Assembly: GCA_002422315.1 (NCBI GenBank)
Contig: DIUJ01000063.1
Span: 1 to 64,000 of the forward strand
Length of the DNA stretch: 64,000 bases
Direction of reading: 5' to 3'
DNA from: Bacteroidetes bacterium UBA6161
Lineage (GTDB): Bacteria > Bacteroidota > Bacteroidia > NS11-12g > UBA955
In this document: positions 26,616 through 34,598 of the stretch, piece after piece
Numbering within the stretch: the stretch's first letter is position 1
How the letters are laid out: every line of letters starts with the position of its first letter
Notes under the pieces: generated by a model
What the model was told of the DNA's origin: nothing
Seen by the model: the letters and a program-made list of their open reading frames with translations, nothing else
Databases searched by the model: none
Made by a program: the position numbers and the translations under genes

Positions 26616-29600
26616 TTAAAACATAAATCTAACACCAAGTCTAGCAAATCTAGGCGCTTGGTAATTGTTTGGACTATTTACTAAAACTCTATACAGATCG
26701 GTATAAGCCTGTGCACTTAACTGCTCAGATACCGCTTGCTGACCTCTTGGAGAATTGATAAAGCCATCGTCGTCTGGCTGGCCAGTGTATGAATAAACTC
26801 CTCTCACGTTTTGGAAGTTAAATACATTGGTTACCCATAAGAAAATGTTTGCTTGAATTGGTTTTCTTTCTACGCCTTCTGCATCTTTACCTCTTTTGAT
26901 TATAGCAGTTTTGGAAATGTTGAAATCCACATTGTACTGCCATGGCAATCTCGATCCAAATGGTGTTCCTTTGATATTTGCCCTATCTGCAGAACCTATT
27001 TGAGTTGGTACGTTAGTAGCGGTATAAGGAAGACCAGAGTTAGCAGAGAATACAAAGTTTGCATTCACATTTTGGAAAACTTTTTCACCCCAAACTGGCC
27101 CAGCATAAGTTGATTTCTTAGTTAATTTATTATAAAAACCGAAATCATAGTTAAAGATTACTCTTGCTTGGTGCCTTATATCCAACTCTCCCAACGGGAA
27201 CATTGTTCTTAAGTTAGGTTGGTTAGAAGCTATAAGAGCGGCAGCTGCATTTGGGTTTGAACCTGTTCCATCTGCAAACTGTAAAGTATAGTTGGTAGTA
27301 ATAGAAATATTGTTATTTCTAAATTGGTATTCACCAGAAAACCCTTTAACTGTACTAAAGTCAATATTTTGATAACTAATATAAGTTATAGGATAAGCTT
27401 GGCTATATTGGAACAACTGAATATCGTTCTTAATTTCAGAATAATACGCATCAATTGTTAATGCAGAATTATCCCCCAGCATTTGTTTAAAACCAATTTG
27501 GTATTCTGTTTTGATACGAGGTTTTAGCGCAGGGTTTGCAAGGGCTCCAGCATTTCTTTGGTCCATATAGTAGTAGTTATCTATTGTCAGAAAAGAGGCT
27601 CCTGTTAGTGGTCTTTGGGCCAAAACGTCAAAACTTGCATAGAAACTTGCTTCTTCACGAATTGGGAAGGCAAAGTATACACGTGGTAAAACATTGATTT
27701 TTGGATCGAAATCTTGAAATGAATTTCTTGTAATTTGCTGATTGCTTGGATCTACAAGATATGGTGCAATTCTTCCAGAATTAGTTTGGTTTGCAAGAGC
27801 TTCTGGGCTGCTTAATTCGTTTCCACCTGCATCATACCATTGGTCTCCATTTCTATATCCAATTACTTTTGTTGGACTATTCACATCGTTTACATAAACT
27901 TTGTAGTCATCTCCCATATTGTTTGGGTGGCTTATGTTATTACCATTAATATCTGAAACTTCCCCAACTGTTTTAACAGGGTATAAAGAGTATGGATCCT
28001 TAAGAACCAACTGGTTTGCGTCGTATCTCTCTAAACGAAGACCTAAACGGAAAATTACGTCTTTGAAGGCAAACTTATCCTGAACCCATGCTGCTGCATA
28101 TACAGGCATAAATGCGCCCAATGCTCTTTTGGCAGGGTCGTTTGTAAAGTCTTCTACGCTTGGCCTACCTCTAACTATATTACCTAAGTGATCGTAACCA
28201 TAGTAGCTAACAAAACTAGATCCGTTGTTCAAAAGCTCATTTGCATTAAACATCTCCAATCTAAAATCATCTGGAGTAAATGAGTTCACTTCTACAAATG
28301 TTTTATCGTCTATGGTATTGCCTTTTATGTCTTTTCTACCGTCTTTAATTAACTTTTCTCTGAAGTTTTTATCAAAGTTGGTTTGAGCAGCAGTATTAAC
28401 AAATCTATTGAATCTAACGGTATCTTGAAAAACCCCATTTTCGTCGTAAGCAACAATTGGATTAGATCTGTCTAACTCTGATATGTGACTATTCATAAGC
28501 AAAGGCATTAATCTCCATAAACCAGCTGCATTCAATCCCCAGCCTCTGTTAATTGTTTGCTCATATTGCAATCCAAATTGAAGATCGTGTGGTGTTGCTT
28601 TTTTATCTCCTCTGTTTGGCCCTCTTAACTGTGCTTCTGCCATAGCATAAAAAGTATACCTTTCTGCTTGAGATTTACTAAAGTTTGAGGAAATAAAACC
28701 TGGAGTTGCCCATATAGAATAAACGTTTGGAGGATTGAAACCATTTAATAAACCTTGTAGCTGTTGTACTTGGAATTCATTGGAAGGTGTAAAACCTTGC
28801 TCGCCCAATAGATTATATAGATTAGAGGTATAGTTACCTCTTAATGGATTTATATCTCTGTTCATAAAATCACTCGCTCTAGTAAATTTATAGGCTGTAT
28901 CTCTAAAGCCATTTTGTTCCCAGTAGTTTCTTAAGAATACAGTATCCCCTTTTTGGTCAATAAATCTTTTAGCAGGCACATCCGGATTGGTTGGATCACC
29001 ATAATAAGTGAAACTCTCGGTTTGGTATCTGTCAAATTTACCTATATAACCATAATCAAAGATTCTATCTCTATGGAATTGGTCAAAAGCACCTGTGATA
29101 GTATTTTGATAATCCAAACGAACGGTGAAGAATGCATTACTTAAAGTTGTTTTCTTTCCTTTTGTTCCTAGTGTATCTACAGGCTCTGGAAGTCTTTGAG
29201 TAAATCTTAAATAAGAACGGATAGTATAGCTATTGTTTCTACCATTCAAATCATAGTTCATGATATTGTTGTTTACAGCAAAACCATCTCCTTGTTGTAA
29301 GCTACTGTAAAAACTAAGGTCTGAATTTTTAGAAGGCATATAGTCAATTTTGCCTTGTAAGTTTCCGCCCCATTGTGAACTATTTGGTCTCACTCTAACA
29401 TTTTCCAAATCGTTTCTAGTTAAATAATTACCAGCATGAACGAATCCTCCGTCGATATTTGCAACCAATGGATTTCTTTCAATTTCTCTTAATACATCTT
29501 CTTTAACTTTATATACTCCAATAAATGATGGGCTAGGGTCGCGATTGTAGTTCATGTTACCAGCAATCATGTAGCCCAAAACTACTCTTTCTATATTTTT

Positions 29601-30458
29601 TTGGTTTTTGTTTTTAATCCATAAAGGACCAGATGCAAACGCTTCTATTTGATTAAAGTCAAATCTATTTTCACGACGAAATCTGTTGTCATTCTCAAAC
29701 CTGTCTCCAGTTAATTTGAAAAACTCTGTAGGAGTAGAGCTTATAAACTCAACCGAACCTTGGTGAAATCTTGAAGCTCCTCTGGTGGTTACCGAAATAG
29801 CTCCACCTGTAAAGTCCCCAAATTGTGCAGGCACACCATTTTGATATACGTTGATTTGGCCTTGAGCCGCTTGGGTCATACCCACGGATCCAATAGCTCT
29901 AACCCCGTCGATAAAGTATGCAGTACCATCTGTTCGCGACCCCCTGAAACTCACCCCTCCACTTGCGGTTCTATTAACCCCTCTTTGAAGAGCGGCTATA
30001 TCCCCTAGGTTACGGGTAGGTAATTGTTTGATTTCTTTTTCGGATACAACATTTACTGTTTCTCCTACTTCAACCAATTTTCTCTTTTCCCTTACTTCTG
30101 CTAATTTAAGCGTTCTTCCACCGCCTAAGGTAATTTCTCTTCGAACAATACCATCGGCAGATACAAGCACTGAAAGTCTTGCAGTGTCTTGCGAACCAAC
30201 AGAAGTAACTACGATATCGTATTCTCCTGGAGTAAGGGTTTTGAACTGGAAAGAACCTTCTATGTCCGCAGCTACACCCGAAACGTAGCGTCCATTTTGT
30301 TCTAACCTGATAGTTGCAAACTCTACTGGGCTTTTTGTAACAGCATCAATTACCTTCCCTCGAATCTCTCCGAAGTTAGATTGAGCGTTTACATAACCTA
30401 CACTTAACAAAGCTATGAGAAGTGTGGCATTTCTTAACATTGTATAAATCAGTTTCAT
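26616..30458 (-). CDS. TonB-dependent receptor with CarboxypepD_reg-like domain
   Basis: A 1280-aa outer-membrane receptor. Order of parts: signal peptide (to about residue 25, YVNAQ), a carboxypeptidase-regulatory-like beta-sandwich (EIRGKVIDAVTKSPVEFATIRL ... LTPGEYDIVVTSVG, about 30-110), the plug domain (VNVVSEKEIKQLPTRNLGDIAALQRGV, FRGSRTDGTAYFIDGVRAIGS, FGDFTGGAISVTTRG, about 130-230), and a long beta-barrel ending in aromatic FARLGVRFMF, as BAM substrates do. No SusD gene follows, so it is not a standard SusCD pair; instead a large T9SS-like protein and a PorV-like protein follow in the same operon. The ligand is unknown. A second ATG six codons in (MLRNATLL) is an alternative start. 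Confidence 0.9.
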   Translation of the reverse strand: MKLIYTMLRNATLLIALLSVGYVNAQSNFGEIRGKVIDAVTKSPVEFATIRLEQNGRYVSGVAADIEGSFQFKTLTPGEYDIVVTSVGSQDTARLSVLVSADGIVRREITLGGGRTLKLAEVREKRKLVEVGETVNVVSEKEIKQLPTRNLGDIAALQRGVNRTASGGVSFRGSRTDGTAYFIDGVRAIGSVGMTQAAQGQINVYQNGVPAQFGDFTGGAISVTTRGASRFHQGSVEFISSTPTEFFKLTGDRFENDNRFRRENRFDFNQIEAFASGPLWIKNKNQKNIERVVLGYMIAGNMNYNRDPSPSFIGVYKVKEDVLREIERNPLVANIDGGFVHAGNYLTRNDLENVRVRPNSSQWGGNLQGKIDYMPSKNSDLSFYSSLQQGDGFAVNNNIMNYDLNGRNNSYTIRSYLRFTQRLPEPVDTLGTKGKKTTLSNAFFTVRLDYQNTITGAFDQFHRDRIFDYGYIGKFDRYQTESFTYYGDPTNPDVPAKRFIDQKGDTVFLRNYWEQNGFRDTAYKFTRASDFMNRDINPLRGNYTSNLYNLLGEQGFTPSNEFQVQQLQGLLNGFNPPNVYSIWATPGFISSNFSKSQAERYTFYAMAEAQLRGPNRGDKKATPHDLQFGLQYEQTINRGWGLNAAGLWRLMPLLMNSHISELDRSNPIVAYDENGVFQDTVRFNRFVNTAAQTNFDKNFREKLIKDGRKDIKGNTIDDKTFVEVNSFTPDDFRLEMFNANELLNNGSSFVSYYGYDHLGNIVRGRPSVEDFTNDPAKRALGAFMPVYAAAWVQDKFAFKDVIFRLGLRLERYDANQLVLKDPYSLYPVKTVGEVSDINGNNISHPNNMGDDYKVYVNDVNSPTKVIGYRNGDQWYDAGGNELSSPEALANQTNSGRIAPYLVDPSNQQITRNSFQDFDPKINVLPRVYFAFPIREEASFYASFDVLAQRPLTGASFLTIDNYYYMDQRNAGALANPALKPRIKTEYQIGFKQMLGDNSALTIDAYYSEIKNDIQLFQYSQAYPITYISYQNIDFSTVKGFSGEYQFRNNNISITTNYTLQFADGTGSNPNAAAALIASNQPNLRTMFPLGELDIRHQARVIFNYDFGFYNKLTKKSTYAGPVWGEKVFQNVNANFVFSANSGLPYTATNVPTQIGSADRANIKGTPFGSRLPWQYNVDFNISKTAIIKRGKDAEGVERKPIQANIFLWVTNVFNFQNVRGVYSYTGQPDDDGFINSPRGQQAVSEQLSAQAYTDLYRVLVNSPNNYQAPRFARLGVRFMF

Positions 30459-30559
30459 ATACTTAATTTACTTATTTTTTTAATTAATTTTACCTTAAAC
30501 TATAGGCGGTGCAATTTCTTTTTATTTTTTTAATATGACAAATGATTAAACATTTTTTT

Positions 30560-31519
30560 TTACAAGCGTCCTAAAAAATGTTTTATTTTGCTTGACAACA
30601 CATCAGATATTTGCCTGTATGACTCTGATGTCCAGCCTGCTACATGTGGTGTAACCAGCACATTTGGCATAGAAAAGATTTTAGAGTAAAGGTCGGTTTG
30701 GGTTAAGGAACGGTTTTGAGGTTCTTCTTCTTCTAGAACATCTGCACCAAAATGGCTAATTTTTCCTACTACAATAGCCCGTAACACTTCTTTGGTATTC
30801 ACTATTTTTCCTCGGCTTGTGTTAATCAATACAATAGGCTTTAAGAAATTTGCCAGAAATTCAGTATTTACCATTCCGATTGTTTCTTTTGTAAGTGGAA
30901 TATGCAAACTTAGAATATCTGATTCTTTATAAATTTCTTGCATTGTTGCTTTCTGAGCATATATAGAATCTATTTTTTTGTATTTGTCATACGCCAATAC
31001 CTTAATTTGAAAACCAGACAACAAACGAGCTAAAGCAGAACCATTGTTACCAAAACCTATAATTCCAATGGTTTTATTCCTTAATTCTATCCCTCTGTTT
31101 TTTTCTCTGTTCCACATTCCATTTTTAATTTCTGTAAAAGAGGAATAAAAATTATTAGAAAGTGCTAGTAAAAGTCCTAGAGCATGTTCTGCCACAGCAT
31201 TTGAATTTGCTTCGGGAGCATTTAAAAGAACTACCCCGTTTGCAAAAGCATACTCTTCGTCTATATTGTCTAAACCAGACCCGCCTCTTGCTATAAATCT
31301 TAGATTTATAGCTTTGTCAAAGAACGCTTTATTGCACCTAATTTTACTTCTTACGATAAACCCCTCAAAATTTGAGATTATTTGCAAGATCTCTGCCTCC
31401 TGTATATTTGGTTTATAAACCGCCTCCACTTCTTTTATTTCTTGGAGATTTTTTATTAGTACGGGGTGAAAATCGTCTGCAATTAAAATCTTAATTTTTT
31501 TTATGGCTTTTTCGTACAT
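30560..31519 (-). CDS. D-isomer-specific 2-hydroxyacid dehydrogenase, SerA-like
   Basis: A 319-aa NAD-dependent dehydrogenase. The N-terminal part (KILIADDFHPVLIKNL) and the Rossmann motif IGIIGFGNNGSALA (about residue 150) fit the phosphoglycerate dehydrogenase group; the catalytic residues are visible as Arg in TSRGKIV, Glu in DVLEEEEP and His in VTPHVAGWT. It lacks the C-terminal ACT domain of long SerA, as in many Bacteroidota short forms. The likely reaction is 3-phosphoglycerate to 3-phosphohydroxypyruvate for serine synthesis, but other 2-hydroxyacids cannot be excluded. The ORF follows murI on the same strand after 83 bp. Confidence 0.83.
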   Translation of the reverse strand: MYEKAIKKIKILIADDFHPVLIKNLQEIKEVEAVYKPNIQEAEILQIISNFEGFIVRSKIRCNKAFFDKAINLRFIARGGSGLDNIDEEYAFANGVVLLNAPEANSNAVAEHALGLLLALSNNFYSSFTEIKNGMWNREKNRGIELRNKTIGIIGFGNNGSALARLLSGFQIKVLAYDKYKKIDSIYAQKATMQEIYKESDILSLHIPLTKETIGMVNTEFLANFLKPIVLINTSRGKIVNTKEVLRAIVVGKISHFGADVLEEEEPQNRSLTQTDLYSKIFSMPNVLVTPHVAGWTSESYRQISDVLSSKIKHFLGRL

Positions 31520-31602
31520 TCAAAAGTATGTTTAATATTATTAATATATAGTGCAAGTTGGCAAAAGGACAAAACTGTCTTATTAACGGACAAAATTGGA
31601 AA

Positions 31603-32415
31603 TCAAACTTTCTTGTTCCAAAGATTTTCTTCAATAAGTTTGATTTTTTTTTCAAAAAACATCTGGGCGGCTTTTTCAAATCCTTGTGTGTAATCTGACA
31701 CATAGAATATTTGATTGCTCAGATTTGTTTCTTCGTTTAATAAATTCTGAGAATGTAGTACTTCTTTTACTTTTTCAGCAACTATTTGTGCCGTATTGTG
31801 TACTGTAATTTTATGTCCAAGAATAGAGCCTATTTCTTTTTCTATTAGTGGATAATGCGTACAAGCAAGCACCAAAGACTCTATTCCCACGAGTCTTTGA
31901 TTTTCCAAGTAGGCCTGTATAATAGTTCTACTTATGTTGTTATTAAAAAAACCTTCTTCTATCATAGGGGCTAGAAGAGGTGTGGCTAGGCTTTTTAAAT
32001 TTTTTTGTGGTGCTACCTGGTGCAAGTGTTTGGGGAAAATTCCAGATTTTATTGTTCTTTTTGTGCCAATCAATCCAATGGTTTGCTGTTTTGTTTTAGC
32101 CACATATTCTACAACTGGCTCTATAACATTTATTACAGGGATATCTTGTGGGACCCATTTGGTATATGCATTGCCTATACTTGCAGAAGCCGAATTACAT
32201 GCAACCACAATGGCTTTGCAGTTTTTAGAAAGAAGAAAGTTTGTAATTTCTTTTGAATAATCTCTAATTGCTTTTGAGGATTTGTCTCCGTAAGGCATAT
32301 GGGCAGTATCGCCAAAATAAATGAGATGTTCATTTGGCATTAACTTATAAATGGCATTGGCGACTGTAAGGCCGCCAATACCAGAGTCAAAAATTCCTAT
32401 CGGTAGGTTTGACAA
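31603..32415 (-). CDS. murI: Glutamate racemase
   Basis: Makes D-glutamate for peptidoglycan. The 270-aa protein opens with LPIGIFDSGIGGLTV and contains both catalytic cysteines, in VACNSASAS (about residue 73) and LACTHYP (about residue 185), plus YFGDTAHMPYGDKS. The start codon is TTG at 32413-32415, giving MSNLPIGIF; no ATG is available. It follows the two ompH genes with a 20-bp gap; ompH-ompH-murI is a conserved gene order in Bacteroidota. Confidence 0.95.
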   Translation of the reverse strand: MSNLPIGIFDSGIGGLTVANAIYKLMPNEHLIYFGDTAHMPYGDKSSKAIRDYSKEITNFLLSKNCKAIVVACNSASASIGNAYTKWVPQDIPVINVIEPVVEYVAKTKQQTIGLIGTKRTIKSGIFPKHLHQVAPQKNLKSLATPLLAPMIEEGFFNNNISRTIIQAYLENQRLVGIESLVLACTHYPLIEKEIGSILGHKITVHNTAQIVAEKVKEVLHSQNLLNEETNLSNQIFYVSDYTQGFEKAAQMFFEKKIKLIEENLWNKKV

Positions 32416-32435
32416 AGTTTGTTTTCTTTAAAAAA

Positions 32436-33014
32436 TTATTGTCCGAAAGATTGACGAAGGTCTGTATTATCTTTCCTTTTTTTCTCAGACTCTTCTTTTG
32501 TAATCACTTTTAATTTTGCTCTTACAAAGTTTTCAATGTCGTCTGTGTCTCTTTTGTATAGGACTACAGAGGCATCTAGGGCCATTGTGAAACCTTTTTC
32601 TTTTGCAACAGCTTCTATTGCTTGGTCAATCTTTTCTCTCATGGGTTTCATTAGGTCTTCTTGTCTTTGAGCTAGATTACCCTCTATTTCTTTTTGCATT
32701 TCTTGGTAAGCAAGCTCCAGTTTTTGCAAGTTTTGGTTGTCTATCTCTACCATTCTTTGAGTATTTGGCGACTTTGCATCAGGACCAGACATTCTATTTT
32801 GCATTTTAGTTCTTACCTCTTCATATTCTTTGGTAATATCTATCAAACCTTTTTCAAGTTCTGCAGAATATTTACGAAGAGAGTCTTCCGCTTTTTTGTA
32901 ATCTGGCAAATCTAGAATTACAGAGGCGTAATTCAAATAACCAATTTTTGCTGTCTGCGCATTTGCCGCTACAAATCCTAAAAAAAGAGCGGTCATTAAC
33001 ATTATTTTCTTCAT
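32436..33014 (-). CDS. OmpH/Skp family periplasmic chaperone (second copy)
   Basis: A 192-aa exported protein: signal peptide MKKIMLMTALFLGFVAANAQ, then the Skp opening AKIGYLNYASVILDLPDYKKAEDSL, a long charged coiled-coil arm (about residues 45-130), and the return strand FTMALDASVVLYKRDTDDI. Skp trimers hold unfolded outer-membrane proteins in the periplasm. It sits 22 bp downstream of its paralogue and upstream of murI. Confidence 0.88.
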   Translation of the reverse strand: MKKIMLMTALFLGFVAANAQTAKIGYLNYASVILDLPDYKKAEDSLRKYSAELEKGLIDITKEYEEVRTKMQNRMSGPDAKSPNTQRMVEIDNQNLQKLELAYQEMQKEIEGNLAQRQEDLMKPMREKIDQAIEAVAKEKGFTMALDASVVLYKRDTDDIENFVRAKLKVITKEESEKKRKDNTDLRQSFGQ

Positions 33015-33036
33015 TATATTTATACTTTACGTTTTT

Positions 33037-33564
33037 TTAATCTTTAGAATTTACAACCCCAAGCTCCGACAAGACCTCGTCGCTAAGGTCGTTTTTGGGG
33101 TCGGTTTTTAAAAATACCACATTTGCTGCTATGTCAAAAACGAAGTCGTATGCTCCGTCTTGTGATACTTTTTCGATTGCCTTAAATACTTTGTCTTGAA
33201 TAGGCTTAATTAATTCTTGTCTTTTCTTAAATAGCTCACCTTCTGGTCCGAATTTTTCATTTTCAAACTTTCTTACATCTGTCTCCAATTTCATTATTTC
33301 TTCGGTCTTTTCTCTTTTTTGATTTGCTGTCAACAAAGGTTCTTCCGCTTTGTATTCTTTAAACTTTTTATCAATTAAGGCATAAGCATTAGAGATTTCT
33401 TGCTGCCATAAATTAGAAAACTCATCTAATTGCTTTTGAGCAGATTTGTATTCTGGCAATTTATTCAATATATATTCAGTATCTACAAATCCAAACTTTT
33501 GTCTTTGGGCATTGACACCAAAGAGGGTAAATATGGCTAAAAATAATAAGGTGAGTTTTTTCAT
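33037..33564 (-). CDS. OmpH/Skp family periplasmic chaperone (first copy)
   Basis: A 175-aa protein with signal peptide MKKLTLLFLAIFTLFGVNAQ and the Skp core QKFGFVDTEYILNKLPEYKSAQKQLDEF, followed by the coiled-coil arm and YDFVFDIAANVVFLKTDP. It is clearly paralogous to the next gene but much diverged, implying an old duplication and possibly different clients. bamA, which often precedes this pair, is not in the window. An exact -7 box (TAATTTTG, 33614-33621, minus strand) lies 49 nt upstream. Confidence 0.88.
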   Translation of the reverse strand: MKKLTLLFLAIFTLFGVNAQRQKFGFVDTEYILNKLPEYKSAQKQLDEFSNLWQQEISNAYALIDKKFKEYKAEEPLLTANQKREKTEEIMKLETDVRKFENEKFGPEGELFKKRQELIKPIQDKVFKAIEKVSQDGAYDFVFDIAANVVFLKTDPKNDLSDEVLSELGVVNSKD

Positions 33565-33613
33565 ATCTTTTTTATTATCACTTTCAAATTGCGTACCAAT
33601 TTTTTATAAAGGG

Positions 33614-33621
33614 CAAAATTA
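33614..33621 (-). promoter_or_regulatory. Putative -7 promoter element for the ompH-ompH-murI operon
   Basis: Minus strand TAATTTTG, exact consensus, placing the start site about 45 nt before the first ompH ATG. No clear -33 element. Confidence 0.5.
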
Positions 33622-33715
33622 GAAAAAAAATCGGTTCTTATACGACTTTATAAAGAAGTTTTACCAAATCTACTAAGTGTTTGATAAGTGGTTTGAATTT
33701 ATGAATAAAGCAAAA

Positions 33716-33737
33716 AAAACCGCCAATTGGCGGTTTT
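33716..33737 (-). terminator. Perfect 22-bp palindromic terminator
   Basis: AAAACCGCCAATTGGCGGTTTT is its own reverse complement: a GC-rich stem flanked by A and T runs. On the minus strand it is followed by a run of eight T, and it lies 18 nt after the stop of the gene remnant at 33756-33890, so it most likely ends that minus-strand transcript (glutathione peroxidase plus remnant). On the plus strand only four T follow. The rest of the 33565-33715 gap holds only the ompH promoter box. Confidence 0.75.
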
Positions 33738-33755
33738 AATTATAAAGTTGTTGAT

Positions 33756-33890
33756 TTATTTTTCTTCGAACTTGATTTCGTACTTTTCCCCATCTTCGGT
33801 AAACTTAATCCAGAATTCGTCATGTGCTAGTCTTACTATTGTCCACGTTTGAGAGTCACCTCCGTCGTCGCTAGTAAGTATTATTTCTTC
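33756..33890 (-). pseudogene. 3' remnant of a small gene (possible lipocalin-like C-terminus)
   Basis: A 44-codon open stretch with no start codon, bounded upstream by an in-frame TAA at 33891-33893. It reads like real protein: it ends DEFWIKFTEDGEKYEIKFEEK and includes DGGDSQTWTIVRLAHD. The alternating-strand, acidic ending resembles the last strands of small lipocalin-like Bacteroidota proteins, but this is weak. It sits 20 bp after the glutathione peroxidase stop and 18 bp before a strong terminator, as the tail of a former operon gene would. No other frame or upstream segment restores a start. Confidence 0.4.
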
Positions 33891-33910
33891 TTATTATTTA
33901 TTCTATAGCT

Positions 33911-34492
33911 TTATTTATTCTCAATTGCATTGGTTACTTCGGTATCTAAGGGTTTGGTAGAAGAACCGAAATAATGGGTTAGATTTCCGTTTTCGTTTAT
34001 TAAAAACTTGTTAAAGTTCCACTTTACAGTAAAATCCGAAGAACCATTAAGATTTTTCTGGGTCAACCAAGCATAGAGAGGATGAATACTATCTCCTTTT
34101 ACATTTAATTTTTCTGTTAGTAAAAAAGTTACTCCATAATTTTTTTGACAAAAACTTCCTATCTGTTCCGCAGAACCAGGCTCTTGTCCTCCAAATTGAT
34201 TACAAGGGCTACCTATTATTACTAAACTACCGCTATATTTTTTAGATAATTTCTCCAAGTCCTCATATTGGTATGTAAAACCACATTGGCTCGCAGTATT
34301 CACAAACAGAATTTTTTTTCCTTTAAATTCTGCCAAATTTATTTCATTGCCATCCAAAGAGTTTATTTGAATAGAATACAAAGATTTAGCTGAAGAAATG
34401 TCAGAAGATGTAACTGCTTTGTTTTTTCCTGTAAAGCAAGCGCTGAGCATAGATAATAGTCCCATAAGAATAAATGAATTAATTAGTTTCAT
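33911..34492 (-). CDS. Glutathione peroxidase family lipoprotein
   Basis: A peroxidase of the GPx/thioredoxin-fold family, reducing hydrogen or lipid peroxides; most bacterial forms use thioredoxin. From the ATG at 34492 the protein is 193 aa: a lipoprotein signal MKLINSFILMGLLSMLSAC (Cys19), then the GPx domain with the catalytic motif VNTASQCGF (Cys as peroxidatic residue), GSPCNQFGGQEPG with the conserved Gln and a possible resolving Cys, and WNFNKFLI with the conserved Trp and Asn. An upstream ATG at 34510 would add MKCCKT before the signal and is less likely. The lipid anchor places it in the envelope, unusual for this mostly cytoplasmic or periplasmic family. Confidence 0.9.
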   Translation of the reverse strand: MKLINSFILMGLLSMLSACFTGKNKAVTSSDISSAKSLYSIQINSLDGNEINLAEFKGKKILFVNTASQCGFTYQYEDLEKLSKKYSGSLVIIGSPCNQFGGQEPGSAEQIGSFCQKNYGVTFLLTEKLNVKGDSIHPLYAWLTQKNLNGSSDFTVKWNFNKFLINENGNLTHYFGSSTKPLDTEVTNAIENK

Positions 34493-34532
34493 GGTTTTAC
34501 AACATTTCATATTTAAAATAGTTTTACAAGCG

Positions 34533-34540
34533 CAAAATTA
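34533..34540 (-). promoter_or_regulatory. Putative -7 promoter element for the glutathione peroxidase gene
   Basis: Minus strand TAATTTTG, exact consensus, 40 nt before the preferred ATG. It is divergent from the purD box 46 bp away. A TTTG 12 nt upstream is too close to be a canonical -33. Confidence 0.5.
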
Positions 34541-34586
34541 GAGTATACTGTTCAAAAGCAACATAGTTATATGTGGAAATATAATA

Positions 34587-34594
34587 TAACTTTG
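34587..34594 (+). promoter_or_regulatory. Putative -7 promoter element for purD
   Basis: TAACTTTG, exact consensus, followed by only CACC before the purD ATG at 34599. Because the PurD N-terminus is fixed by homology, a transcript from here would begin at or just before the start codon. Confidence 0.5.
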
Positions 34595-34598
34595 CACC

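Noticed and set aside
31517..31528. TACTTTTG box directly before the SerA-like gene ATG as a further leaderless promoter
   Set aside because: Only one base separates the box from the ATG, so the predicted start site would fall inside or after the start codon, and no later start codon fits. Left out of the leaderless group.
31491..31703. 70-aa minus-strand ORF across the murI/serA junction
   Set aside because: It overlaps the end of murI and the start of the SerA-like gene in another frame; its composition looks like a shadow of coding sequence.
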